Shown one piece after another: positions 8,421-15,553 of a stretch of 35,425 bases of DNA. Position 1 is the first letter of the stretch, and each line of letters starts with the position of its first letter. The position numbers and the translations under genes were made by a program. Source of the DNA: Elusimicrobiota bacterium (GTDB taxonomy: Bacteria; Elusimicrobiota; Elusimicrobia; UBA1565; UBA9628); the NCBI GenBank assembly GCA_016234805.1, contig JACRNU010000116.1, positions 1 through 35,425 of the forward strand. The letters run 5' to 3'. Below the pieces are notes generated by a model, which saw only the letters and a list, made by a program, of their open reading frames with translations, made no database searches and was not told the origin of the DNA.

Positions 8421-9656
8421 TTATCTCTTTTTGAGCAGGGCCGCCGCCCTATCCCGCGCCTCGGCAACGCCGGAAGGGCCGATCTCGGAAACAATGTCCG
8501 AGGCCAGCATCCTGGCCGAGGAATGACCCTGCCCGGCGGCCATGGAGACCCACACATAGGCCTCCACCCGGTCCTTCATGACCCCCTTGCCGTCGAAATG
8601 CATGAGCCCGAGCTGATATTGGGAATCCGGGTCGCCGGCCAGGCCCGCCTCCCGGTAGAGCCGGAACGCCATGGCAAGGTCTTCCTTGACGCCTTCAGCA
8701 TCGCGGTACATGGTGGCGAGATTGTAGAGCGCCTGGACCTGGCCATGGTCCGCCGCGGTACGGAACCACTTGCGGGCGGCCTTGAGGTCGCGCTTGACCG
8801 CCGCTCCTTCATAGAAGGCCAGCCCCACCGCGGTCATGGCCTCGGCTACGCCCCCGACCGCGGCCTTCTCGAACCAGGAGACCGCCTCCTTCTGAACAGC
8901 CTTGGAGGAGCTGCCGAAGTACTTCACCAGGCCGAGTCCGTACTGGGCCCGGGCATGCCCCTTGACCGCCGCGGCCTTGAGCAGGGCCTCGGCCCGGCCC
9001 GGTTCCTGGGGGCCGCCCTCCCCGCGCAGGCACATCTCGGCGAGCGCCGTCTGGGCGAGAGGCAGGCCCTGGGCCGCGGCCTTCTCGAACCAGGACCGGG
9101 CAGCTTGCGCGTCCCCGGGGACGCCCAATCCCGCGCGGTGCATGACCCCGAGGTTGAACTGCGAGTCCGCATCGCCCGAGGCCGCGGCCTTGGAGAAAAG
9201 GTCCCGGGCAGCCGCCTCGTCCCGGGACACGCCCAGGCCCTCCATGTACATGGCCCCGAGGTTGAACTGCGCCTTGGCAAAACCCTGGGCCGCGGCCTTC
9301 CTCAGCCACACGTGCGCCTCGGCAAGGTCCACCGGGACGCCTTCTCCGTTGAGGTACATGACGCCGAGGCTGTTCTGGGCTTCAGGGAGGCCGCTGGCCG
9401 CGGCCTTGCGGAGCCACCCCGCTGCCTCGGCGGTCTTGGACTTGGACTTGCCGCCTTTGCCGCGGAGCTTCACGCCCAGCAGGTACTGCGCCGTGGTCGT
9501 ACCGGTCAGGGCGTCCCGCCGCAAAGCCCGCGCTCCTTCCGCGGGGGGGGCCTGCCGCAAGGGCGGCAGGTCCTCGGAGCGCGGCTGGTCTCCTTCCGCG
9601 GAGAGGGCAGGCGCCGCGATGGCCAGGGCTGCAAGCAAAGCGAGGAGGGGCCTCAT
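8421..9656 (-). CDS. Secreted Sel1-repeat (TPR-like) protein
   Basis: 411 residues. A Sec signal peptide (MRPLLALLAALAIAAPALSA) is followed by about nine Sel1-like repeats of roughly 36 residues, each with the A.A...LG.MY..G.GV pattern (for example AQNSLGVMYLNGEGVPVD, SQFNLGVMHRAGLGVPGD). Such solenoids act as protein-binding scaffolds, here probably in the periplasm. Residues about 17-37, just after the cleavage site, are encoded by the palindromic element at 9546-9607, so this linker was probably inserted. The gene starts 7 nt after a TATCAT box and has no Shine-Dalgarno. The GH57 gene begins 13 bp downstream on the same strand, so read-through is possible. Confidence 0.9.
   Translation of the reverse strand: MRPLLALLAALAIAAPALSAEGDQPRSEDLPPLRQAPPAEGARALRRDALTGTTTAQYLLGVKLRGKGGKSKSKTAEAAGWLRKAAASGLPEAQNSLGVMYLNGEGVPVDLAEAHVWLRKAAAQGFAKAQFNLGAMYMEGLGVSRDEAAARDLFSKAAASGDADSQFNLGVMHRAGLGVPGDAQAARSWFEKAAAQGLPLAQTALAEMCLRGEGGPQEPGRAEALLKAAAVKGHARAQYGLGLVKYFGSSSKAVQKEAVSWFEKAAVGGVAEAMTAVGLAFYEGAAVKRDLKAARKWFRTAADHGQVQALYNLATMYRDAEGVKEDLAMAFRLYREAGLAGDPDSQYQLGLMHFDGKGVMKDRVEAYVWVSMAAGQGHSSARMLASDIVSEIGPSGVAEARDRAAALLKKR
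9528..9607 (+). repeat. Palindromic element inserted in frame in the Sel1 gene (copy A)
   Basis: The core hairpin is CCTGCCGC-AAGG-GCGGCAGG (9551-9570). An outer arm CCGCGCTCC (9528-9536) pairs perfectly with GGAGCGCGG (9576-9584). A second small hairpin, TCTCC-TTCCGC-GGAGA, follows at 9590-9605. Bases 9546-9585 are identical to 12132-12171 inside the ABC permease gene, and similarity continues to 9607 with a few changes. In this gene the element is read on the strand opposite to the one used in the permease gene, yet leaves the frame open. The outer left arm is absent from copy B. Confidence 0.8.
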
Positions 9657-9663
9657 GACGGGT

Positions 9664-9669
9664 ATGATA
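9664..9669 (-). promoter_or_regulatory. -10 box (TATCAT) for the Sel1 gene, leaderless
   Basis: TATCAT on the minus strand is separated by 7 nt from the ATG at 9656. The predicted transcription start coincides with the start codon. Confidence 0.5.
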
Positions 9670-9676
9670 CCATGTC

Positions 9677-9707
9677 CGGGACCGCGGCGGGTTCCGGAGC
9701 GCGGTCC
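9677..9707. repeat. Inverted repeat GGACCGCG/CGCGGTCC
   Basis: An 8-bp perfect inverted repeat with a loop of about 14 nt lies between the Sel1 gene start and the 3' end of the next minus-strand gene. It could be a terminator stem without a T-tract, or another dispersed palindrome. No further copy was found in the window. Confidence 0.4.
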
Positions 9708-9783
9708 GAGGAGAAAAGCCCGACACCCCCTTCCATCGAGGAACGGACAGGTGCGAAGGCTAGACCGATGCGGGCCGGCTGCC

Positions 9784-10119
9784 TTAGTGGTGGTTGCCGT
9801 TCAAGACTTCGAAACGGCGAGCTCGCGTCTCCGCGGAGCCATCGGACGTCCTGGCCACGACGGAGTGCCGGCCTTCGGACGCCTGGTAATCGAAATACCA
9901 GTAGCCGCCGTCAAAACGGCAGGAGGAGAATCCCCCGCCGTCGATGGAGACCATGACGCTGGGAGTCCCTTCCGTCGCAGTGACGCGGATGGCGTAGTGC
10001 CCCGGGTTGACCTTCTCGTTGGGACGCGGATAGTCGATCGTGACCGACGCCGCGGCCTTCGGAGTGGAAGGCACGAGCTTCGTTTCAGTCTTGAGTACGG
10101 CAGTCTTCCTTCTGTGCAT
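9784..10119 (-). CDS. Small hypothetical protein with Ig-like fold pattern
   Basis: 111 residues, no clear signal peptide. After a basic N-terminus (MHRRKTAV) the sequence SVTIDYPRPNEKVNPGHYAI, then VMVSIDGGGFSSCRF and GRHSVVARTSDG, shows the alternating beta-strand pattern of Ig-like 'P.....V.......V.VSIDGG.......DG.W...........H.....A.D' modules. I recognise the fold type, not a named family. The start is fixed by a TAGAAT box (10126-10131) 6 nt upstream with TTGCGT 17 bp before it, implying a leaderless monocistronic mRNA. Confidence 0.7.
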   Translation of the reverse strand: MHRRKTAVLKTETKLVPSTPKAAASVTIDYPRPNEKVNPGHYAIRVTATEGTPSVMVSIDGGGFSSCRFDGGYWYFDYQASEGRHSVVARTSDGSAETRARRFEVLNGNHH

Positions 10120-10125
10120 GGACAG

Positions 10126-10154
10126 ATTCTACGATATCCCGACGGAGAACGCAA
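10126..10154 (-). promoter_or_regulatory. Promoter TTGCGT-N17-TAGAAT, leaderless
   Basis: On the minus strand the -35 (10154-10149) and -10 (10131-10126) are separated by 17 bp, and the -10 ends 6 nt before ATG 10119. This is one of the clearest sigma70-like promoters in the window with no room for a leader. Confidence 0.6.
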
Positions 10155-10169
10155 GGGGAATCAGACATC

Positions 10170-10190
10170 CGTCATATCAAGAACATGACG
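10170..10190. repeat. Inverted repeat CGTCAT-N9-ATGACG
   Basis: A 6-bp perfect inverted repeat, with a further CGTCA half-site at 10193-10197, lies between the end of the YdcF-like gene and the promoter of the small Ig-like gene. It could be an operator or a weak terminator; neither is proven. Confidence 0.3.
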
Positions 10191-10207
10191 ACCGTCACTA
10201 ATGATAC

Positions 10208-10867
10208 TTATGGAGAAGAAGCGTCCTTGGCGGTGAATTCCCCGCCCAGAAGGTAATAAACGGCCTTGGCGGACTCGAGCAGGCCGTTCTTGGCCATGTC
10301 CCGCCCGGTCCACCAGCGCCGGGTGCCGGGGTCAGCCGGATCCGCGGCCACCAGCACCTCGGAGCGCGGAAGGGTCCGGCGCAGGACGAGCCTCGCGCGC
10401 CGGGCGTGGTAGCGGGAGGTCACGGCGAGCACGCTCTTGCCGTCAGGCGCGGCCTCCTCCCGGAAGGCCCTGGCCTCGCCCATGGTGCTGACCACGCCGA
10501 GGCCGTAGCGCTTGAGATCGCGGCGGGGCACGCCCTGACGGAGCAGGATGGCCTCGAAGACCTCGTCCTCGTTGAGGACCTTCACGCCCAGGCTGTTGGC
10601 CAGCCTGACGGGAGGGCGCACCTCGACCCTCGCCAGCCAGACCTCGGGAGCGTATCCCTTCCGATAGAGCTCAGCGGCATAGACCGCGCGGGAGTACTCC
10701 TGGCCGCAGAGGACCATCAGGAGGTCCGAGCGCTTGGGCTCGTCAGAGGAGTCCATCCACCAGCCGATGAAGAAGGGGAGCGCGGCGCACGCGCCCAGGG
10801 CGACGAGCAGACATGCGGCCGCCCCTGCCAGCCACCAGAGCCTCCGCCGCCCGGTACGCGCCGCCAT
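10208..10867 (-). CDS. YdcF/SanA-type DUF218 membrane protein
   Basis: 219 residues. One N-terminal membrane segment (WWLAGAAACLLVALGACAAL) is followed by a DUF218 domain outside the inner membrane. SDLLMVLCGQEYSRAVYAAE and LYRKGYAPEVWLA match the first conserved blocks; SVLAVTSRYHARRARLVLRR matches the S..HM.RA.......G motif, with His/Arg in place. Family members (SanA, ElyC, YdcF) are linked to envelope integrity and lipid-carrier metabolism, but the reaction is not known. The frame is open far upstream across the neighbouring gene; ATG 10867 is chosen because the TATATT box sits 7 nt away. It is divergent from the export operon, with start codons only 28 bp apart. Confidence 0.85.
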   Translation of the reverse strand: MAARTGRRRLWWLAGAAACLLVALGACAALPFFIGWWMDSSDEPKRSDLLMVLCGQEYSRAVYAAELYRKGYAPEVWLARVEVRPPVRLANSLGVKVLNEDEVFEAILLRQGVPRRDLKRYGLGVVSTMGEARAFREEAAPDGKSVLAVTSRYHARRARLVLRRTLPRSEVLVAADPADPGTRRWWTGRDMAKNGLLESAKAVYYLLGGEFTAKDASSP

Positions 10868-10895
10868 GGGGGGCAATATAGCATAATGTTCCTCC
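10868..10895. promoter_or_regulatory. Overlapping divergent leaderless promoters
   Basis: The 28 bp between two divergent ATGs holds a minus-strand TATATT (10880-10875), 7 nt before ATG 10867, and a plus-strand CATAAT (10882-10887), 8 nt before ATG 10896. The two -10 boxes are almost touching. Each -35 would lie inside the other gene's coding sequence; neither is a good match to consensus. There is no space for a Shine-Dalgarno leader for either gene. Confidence 0.6.
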
Positions 10896-11714
10896 ATGAG
10901 AGCCGCCCCGGTGCTCCTGCTGGCTTTCGCGTCCGTTTCCCTTGCGGCGACGACGCCGCAGGTCCCGGCCGACCTGCCGCTGAGCGAGATCGTGGACCGC
11001 GCGAACAAGGCCCTGCGGGGGGAATCGAGCCGCGGCCGGGTCTCCATGACGATCACGACCCCCTCTTGGGAGCGGACCCTCGAGATCGAGGGCTGGAACC
11101 GGGACCGCAAGAGGGCCCTCATCGTGGTCCACGCCCCCCCGAAGGAGAAGGGGGACGCGACCCTGCGGCGGGACAATGAGATGTGGCTGTGGATGCCCCG
11201 CGCAGAACGGGTGGTCAAGATCCCCTCCAACATGATGCACTCGTCCTGGCAGGGCTCGGATTTCACCTACGAGGACATCGTGAAGGCCGACTCCATCGTC
11301 AAGGACTACGAGCACCGGCTCATCCGGCGGGAAAAAGAGACCCTCCCGGCGGCGGAGGCCGCGCGCCTGGGCCTGGCCGAAGCCAGCCGCGTGGTCTACC
11401 TCATCGAAGGCATCCCCAAGCCTTCGGCGCCGGTGGTGTGGGGCAAGGTCCTGTTCACGGCCGCGGTCTACGGAGCCGGCGAGGTCGTGCCCGTGCGCGA
11501 GGAGGACTACAGCGAACGCGGAGAGCTCATCCGCACGATCACCCTCTCCGAGGTCTCCAGGACCCAGGACCGGCTCGTGCCCCTGCGGCTCGAATGCCGC
11601 CCGGCGCGCAAGCCCGGCCAGCGCACGGTCCTGCTCTACAAGAAGCTGGAGTTCGACCTGGAGCTCAAAGATTCATTCTTCAGTCTGAAAGAACTCCAAC
11701 GGAAACGCCTGTGA
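10896..11714 (+). CDS. LolA-like outer-membrane lipoprotein-sorting protein
   Basis: 272 residues with a signal peptide (MRAAPVLLLAFASVSLAA). It matches the COG2834-like family: a short helix with LSEIVDRANKALRGESSRG, then strands containing MTITTPSWERTLEIEGWN, and the characteristic LRRDNEMWLWMPRAERVVKI and SWQGSDFTYEDIV. The fold is a half-barrel that carries a lipid or lipoprotein across the periplasm. The next gene starts 1 nt after the stop, and four more follow with overlaps or very short gaps, so this is the first gene of a six-gene operon. Cargo is unknown. It is larger than classical LolA (~200 residues), as are relatives found beside ABC or RND exporters. Confidence 0.9.
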   Translation: MRAAPVLLLAFASVSLAATTPQVPADLPLSEIVDRANKALRGESSRGRVSMTITTPSWERTLEIEGWNRDRKRALIVVHAPPKEKGDATLRRDNEMWLWMPRAERVVKIPSNMMHSSWQGSDFTYEDIVKADSIVKDYEHRLIRREKETLPAAEAARLGLAEASRVVYLIEGIPKPSAPVVWGKVLFTAAVYGAGEVVPVREEDYSERGELIRTITLSEVSRTQDRLVPLRLECRPARKPGQRTVLLYKKLEFDLELKDSFFSLKELQRKRL

Positions 11715-11715
11715 C

Positions 11716-12990
11716 ATGTTAAGACTGGCCTGGCGCAACGTCTGGCGCAACCGCAGGCGCAGCCTCATCACGGTGAGCTCCCTGGGCTTCGGCCTGGCCG
11801 CCATCATGTTCGGCCAGAGCCTCATCAAGACCCTGCAGGCCCAGCTCGTGGAGAAGGCCACGGGCAGCATCACCGGCCACCTCCAGGTCCAGCACCGCAG
11901 CATCAAGGACTACAAGTTCCCGGACCGCTACCTCGAACGCCCGGAGCGGGTCGAGGCCGCGCTCCGGGGCCACCCGGGGATCGCGGCCTACGGCAAGCGC
12001 ATCCACGTCACAGGCCTGGTCTCCACGCCGGTGGGCTCGGTGGGCGCGCTGGTCTGCGCGGTCGAGCCCGACAAGGAGCGCCGGATCACCACCATGGCCG
12101 GCCACATCACCCGCGGCTCCTACTTCGAAGAGGGGGCCTGCCGCAAGGGCGGCAGGTCCTCGGAGCGCGGCCGTTCTCCTTCCACGGAGGGGGCGCGCGG
12201 CATCGTGATGGGGGAGAAGCTCGCCCAGCGCCTCGACCTGCGCGTCGGGGAAAAGGCGGTCGTCATGGCCCAGGCCTCGGACGGCAGCATGGGCGCCGGG
12301 GCCTTCAAGCTCGTGGGGCTCTACCGCACGGGCTCCACGGCCTTCGACAGCCAGCTCGTCTACATCCCCCTGGCCGCGGCCCAGGAGCTCCTCGCCGTGG
12401 AGGGCAAGGTGAACCACATCGTGGCCAAGCTGCGCGACGTCCGGGAGGCCGACCGGGTCAAGCGCGAGCTCGCGGAGAACCTCGGCGCGGAGCGCGACCT
12501 CCAGGTCCTGAGCTGGAAGGACATCGACCACGAGATCGTGGGCATCCAGCGCTACCAGGACGGCCTGCTCACCGTGGTCCTGGCCGTGGTCTTCCTCATC
12601 GTGGCCCTGGGCATCCTCAACACCCTGCTCATGAGCCTCTTCGAGCGCGTGCGCGAGTTCGGGGTCCTCATGGCGGTCGGAGCCAGGCCCGCCTGGGTGA
12701 TGAAGCTCGTGCTCATCGAGGCGGCCTGCCTCGGGTTCATCGGCTCGGCCCTCGGGCTCGGCGTGGGCTCGGCCATCATCGCCTACTACGGCCGCTGGGG
12801 CCTGGCCCTGCCCCTGGGCGACGCGATATCCTACTTCATGCCGTTCCCGTCCGTGGTCTTCCTGCGGCCCGCGTGGGCCAGCCACCTCGGCGCTGGTCTG
12901 TGCGTGATGGCCGTGAGCTTCCTGGCAGCGCTGGCGCCCGCCCTGCGCGCGGGAAGACTGCGGCCCGCGGAGGCCCTGAGGCATGTCTGA
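11716..12990 (+). CDS. ABC transporter permease, FtsX/LolE-MacB type
   Basis: 424 residues. One membrane helix lies near the N-terminus (SLITVSSLGFGLAAIMFGQS), followed by a large periplasmic domain and three C-terminal helices (LLTVVLAVVFLIVALGILNT; LVLIEAACLGFIGSALGLGV; LGAGLCVMAVSFLAAL). This is the 1+3 topology of LolC/LolE/MacB. FERVREFGVLMAVGARPAWV is the conserved cytoplasmic loop that contacts the ATPase. Residues about 139-160 (GACRKGGRSSERGRSPSTEG) are encoded by the palindromic element at 12132-12193 and break the normal path into GIVMGEKLA. The reading frame survives, so the protein probably tolerates the insert in a periplasmic loop. It overlaps the ATPase gene by 8 bp. Confidence 0.93.
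   Translation: MLRLAWRNVWRNRRRSLITVSSLGFGLAAIMFGQSLIKTLQAQLVEKATGSITGHLQVQHRSIKDYKFPDRYLERPERVEAALRGHPGIAAYGKRIHVTGLVSTPVGSVGALVCAVEPDKERRITTMAGHITRGSYFEEGACRKGGRSSERGRSPSTEGARGIVMGEKLAQRLDLRVGEKAVVMAQASDGSMGAGAFKLVGLYRTGSTAFDSQLVYIPLAAAQELLAVEGKVNHIVAKLRDVREADRVKRELAENLGAERDLQVLSWKDIDHEIVGIQRYQDGLLTVVLAVVFLIVALGILNTLLMSLFERVREFGVLMAVGARPAWVMKLVLIEAACLGFIGSALGLGVGSAIIAYYGRWGLALPLGDAISYFMPFPSVVFLRPAWASHLGAGLCVMAVSFLAALAPALRAGRLRPAEALRHV
12132..12193 (+). repeat. Palindromic element inserted in frame in the permease gene (copy B)
   Basis: Bases 12132-12171 are identical to 9546-9585, including the CCTGCCGC-AAGG-GCGGCAGG hairpin (12137-12156) and GGAGCGCGG. The following TCTCCTTCCACGGAGG segment is a one- to few-base variant of copy A. 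It adds about 20 codons to the permease with no frameshift. The surrounding gene sequence has no similarity to copy A, so the 62 bp behave as a unit. Confidence 0.8.
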
Positions 12991-13657
12991 ACCCCTCATC
13001 GAGGTCCGCGGGGTCTCCAAGGTCTACGACGGGAACTCCAAGGTCGCGGCCGTCAACAGCCTGAGCCTCGAGTTCCACGCGGGGGAGTTCTCGGCCATCG
13101 CCGGACCCTCCGGCTCGGGCAAGACCACCCTGCTCAACATCATCGGCACGCTCGACCGGCCGACGCACGGCGAGGTCCGCTACGAGGGCCGGCGCGTCTC
13201 CCACCTCTCCCGGGAGGAGGCCGCGAATTTCCGGCTCCGCTCCCTGGGCTTCGTGTTCCAGGCCTACAACCTCATCCCGGTCCTGACCGCGGTGGAGAAC
13301 GTGGAGTACCCGCTGGTCCTTCAGGGAGCGCCCAAAGGCGAGCGCCGCAGCCGGGCCCTGGAAACCCTCGCCTGGGTGGGCCTCGAGCAGTTCGCCTCGC
13401 GCCGGCCCGACCACCTCTCCGGCGGCCAGCAGCAGCGGGTGGCGGTCGCCCGGTCCATCGTGCACCGGCCCATGGTGGTCCTGGCCGACGAGCCGACCGC
13501 GAACCTCGACTCGAAGACCGCGGCCTCCCTGCTCGACCTGATGGAGGCGCTCAACCGCGAGCGCGGGGTGACCTTCCTCTTCTCGAGCCATGACTCCGCG
13601 GTCCTCTCCCGGGCCAGACGGACGGTGCACATGCGCGACGGGAAGCTGATGCCGTGA
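12983..13657 (+). CDS. ABC transporter ATPase, LolD/MacB-like
   Basis: 224 residues. Walker A GPSGSGKT (41-48), Q-loop in VFQAYNLIPVLTAVENVEYP, signature LSGGQ (145-149), Walker B VVLADEPTANLD with Asp169-Glu170, and switch His202 in SSHDSAV are all intact. The Q-loop and 'EPTANLD' forms are typical of the LolD/MacB/FtsE branch that energises 1+3 permeases by mechanotransmission. Only one permease is encoded, so a homodimeric permease with two ATPase copies is likely. The start ATG overlaps the permease end by 8 bp, and its own end overlaps the next gene by 4 bp (GTGA). Confidence 0.95.
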   Translation: MSEPLIEVRGVSKVYDGNSKVAAVNSLSLEFHAGEFSAIAGPSGSGKTTLLNIIGTLDRPTHGEVRYEGRRVSHLSREEAANFRLRSLGFVFQAYNLIPVLTAVENVEYPLVLQGAPKGERRSRALETLAWVGLEQFASRRPDHLSGGQQQRVAVARSIVHRPMVVLADEPTANLDSKTAASLLDLMEALNRERGVTFLFSSHDSAVLSRARRTVHMRDGKLMP

Positions 13658-15549
13658 AGAAGGTCGGACCGCATCCCGTGCCGGCCTTGGCCCTGGCCCT
13701 GTCCGCGGTCGCGGCCATGGTCCTGGCTTGGCGGCGCCTCCTCATCGACGGACTCGTGCCGGTGGACGGGAACGTCCTGTGCGTGACCTTCCCGAACTGG
13801 CGCCTGGCCCGCGGCCTGTGGCTCGACGGGTATCTGCCGCTCTGGAACCCCCTGCGGAACATGGGCACCCCTTACCTCGGGGACCCCATCACCATGGCGC
13901 TCTATCCCGTCCAGTGGCTCCTCTCAGCCCTGCCCGACTACGCGAGCTTCACGCGAAGCTGGGTCGTGGTCCACACCCTCATCGCTGCGGTCTTCTGGGC
14001 CGCCCTGGCCAGGCGGTGGTACGTGGAGCCAGGGCTCCAGGTCCCCGGGAAGTCCTTCCTCATCAGGCCCGCTGAAGTCGCGGCCTCCCTGGCCGGCTGC
14101 TTCAACGCCTACATCATGGTCCGGGTCGTGTTCCCGCACTGCTTTGCCGCTGCCGCCTGGGTCCCTGCGGTCCTCTACTTCCAGGAGACCGGCTCGGCTC
14201 CGGCCCTGGCCGCGGCCTTCGCCCTGCAGTGGCTCGCGGGCTATCCGTCCTTCTGCGTCCTGACCGTGCTGCTGAGCCTGGGCCTTGCCCTGCTCAAGGG
14301 ACGCCAGGGCCTCATGCTCCTGGCCCGGGCAGGGGCCATCAGCCTGGGGCTCTGCGCAATCCAACTCCTGCCCTTCGTCGAGTTCCTCACCCGCTCGAGC
14401 CGCGGGGTCAGGCTCGACCCTTCCTTTGCGGCCCAGTTCTCCATCCCCGTTCCCCAACTGCTCAAGAGCCTCCTGCTCCCCCAGTGGTACCAGCTCAGTC
14501 CCTCGATGACAGGCGACCCCGCCATGGTGTGCTTCTACTTCGGACTCGCGGGCATCGGCCTTGCCGCCTGGGGCGCCTGGAAGGGAGGCGGCCGGGAGCG
14601 TCTGCTGGCAGTCATGGCCTCCGCCTGCCTGCTCCTCAGCCTTGGGTCCCACCTGCCCGGCTACCGGCACCTGGTGTTCCTGCATTTCTTCCGCTTCCCC
14701 AACAACTGGCTCCTTCCGGCGTCGGCGTGCCTGACCCTTCTGGCCGCGGCCGGCGCCAGCCGCATCAGGCGGCCCTCATGGGCTTGGGCCTGCGTCGCGG
14801 TCCTCTGCGTGGACCTGCTGGTCTTCGCCCAAGCGCCGAAATCCGCCTGGGCAAGGCCGGAGTTCCTCACCGAGGCGCCGGCTCTCGCCAGCCGGGCCAT
14901 GGCTTTGGCGCCCGGGACGCGGATCATGCACACAGAACCTCTCCTCCAGCGCTGGAGCCAGGGCATGCTGGAGACCGAGGAGGACTACCTCCTCATGCGG
15001 GATTTCCTCGCTCCCTCCTACGGGATGGCCTTCGGCATCGAGGAAGCGAGCAACCTGCAGACCTTGCGCCTGGCCGCGGCCCAGCGCTACAGCCGGCGCC
15101 TGGCCGAAGCCAGCGCGCCGCAAGAACTGGCTGACTGGGCCGGCATCGGCCTCATCATCGGCATCGAAGAGGGGGAGGGCAAAGTCTCTCGCGACAGCAT
15201 CCGGGTGACCGCCAACCCGACTCCCCGCCAGAGACTCTTCCTCCCGGACCCGAGCCTCGGGAAAGTCTCTGTTCTCGGCTGCAAGCCTGGCCATGCCACC
15301 GCGCACGCGACCCTGTCCCGACCGGCGGACCTGGTCTTCTCCGAGACGCACCATCCGGGCTGGACCGCTGCCATCGACGGAAAGAAAGCGCCCCTGGGAA
15401 AATGGCAGGACACCTTCATGTCCGTGGAGGTCCCAGCCGGCAGCCATGAGGTCATCTTCGACTACGACCCATCGTCTTTCTGGGTCGGCCTTGCCGCGAC
15501 CGCGGCCACCCTGCTGCTGCTGGCCTGGACGGCCTTGCGCCGGAGATAG
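13654..15549 (+). CDS. YfhO-like polytopic membrane protein (GT-C-type)
   Basis: 631 residues starting with GTG. About a dozen hydrophobic segments run from residue 8 to about 400 and one more closes the C-terminus (FWVGLAATAATLLLLAWTAL). The first periplasmic loop has PNWRLARGLWLDGYLPLWNP, the region holding the conserved acidic or aromatic residues of GT-C glycosyltransferases. The C-terminal soluble part has FSETHHPGWTAAIDGK and VEVPAGSHEVIFDYDPSSF, diagnostic of YfhO (PF09586). Known members are required for glycosylation of wall or lipid-linked polymers. Translational coupling to the LolD-like gene suggests that the glycosylated product may be what the transporter exports; that is inference. 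Confidence 0.85.
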   Translation: MKKVGPHPVPALALALSAVAAMVLAWRRLLIDGLVPVDGNVLCVTFPNWRLARGLWLDGYLPLWNPLRNMGTPYLGDPITMALYPVQWLLSALPDYASFTRSWVVVHTLIAAVFWAALARRWYVEPGLQVPGKSFLIRPAEVAASLAGCFNAYIMVRVVFPHCFAAAAWVPAVLYFQETGSAPALAAAFALQWLAGYPSFCVLTVLLSLGLALLKGRQGLMLLARAGAISLGLCAIQLLPFVEFLTRSSRGVRLDPSFAAQFSIPVPQLLKSLLLPQWYQLSPSMTGDPAMVCFYFGLAGIGLAAWGAWKGGGRERLLAVMASACLLLSLGSHLPGYRHLVFLHFFRFPNNWLLPASACLTLLAAAGASRIRRPSWAWACVAVLCVDLLVFAQAPKSAWARPEFLTEAPALASRAMALAPGTRIMHTEPLLQRWSQGMLETEEDYLLMRDFLAPSYGMAFGIEEASNLQTLRLAAAQRYSRRLAEASAPQELADWAGIGLIIGIEEGEGKVSRDSIRVTANPTPRQRLFLPDPSLGKVSVLGCKPGHATAHATLSRPADLVFSETHHPGWTAAIDGKKAPLGKWQDTFMSVEVPAGSHEVIFDYDPSSFWVGLAATAATLLLLAWTALRRR

Positions 15550-15553
15550 CTTA

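Noticed and set aside
8376..10188. Two long plus-strand frames over the Sel1 region
   Set aside because: Repeats in their translations mirror the Sel1 repeats read backwards; they are shadows.
10351..10363. Possible third copy of the palindromic element in the YdcF-like gene
   Set aside because: Only 13 bp (CCTCGGAGCGCGG) are shared and the core hairpin is absent; this could be chance in G+C-rich DNA.
11719..13020. 433-codon minus-strand frame
   Set aside because: Antisense to the permease gene; H/D/E/L/G-rich sequence with no motif.
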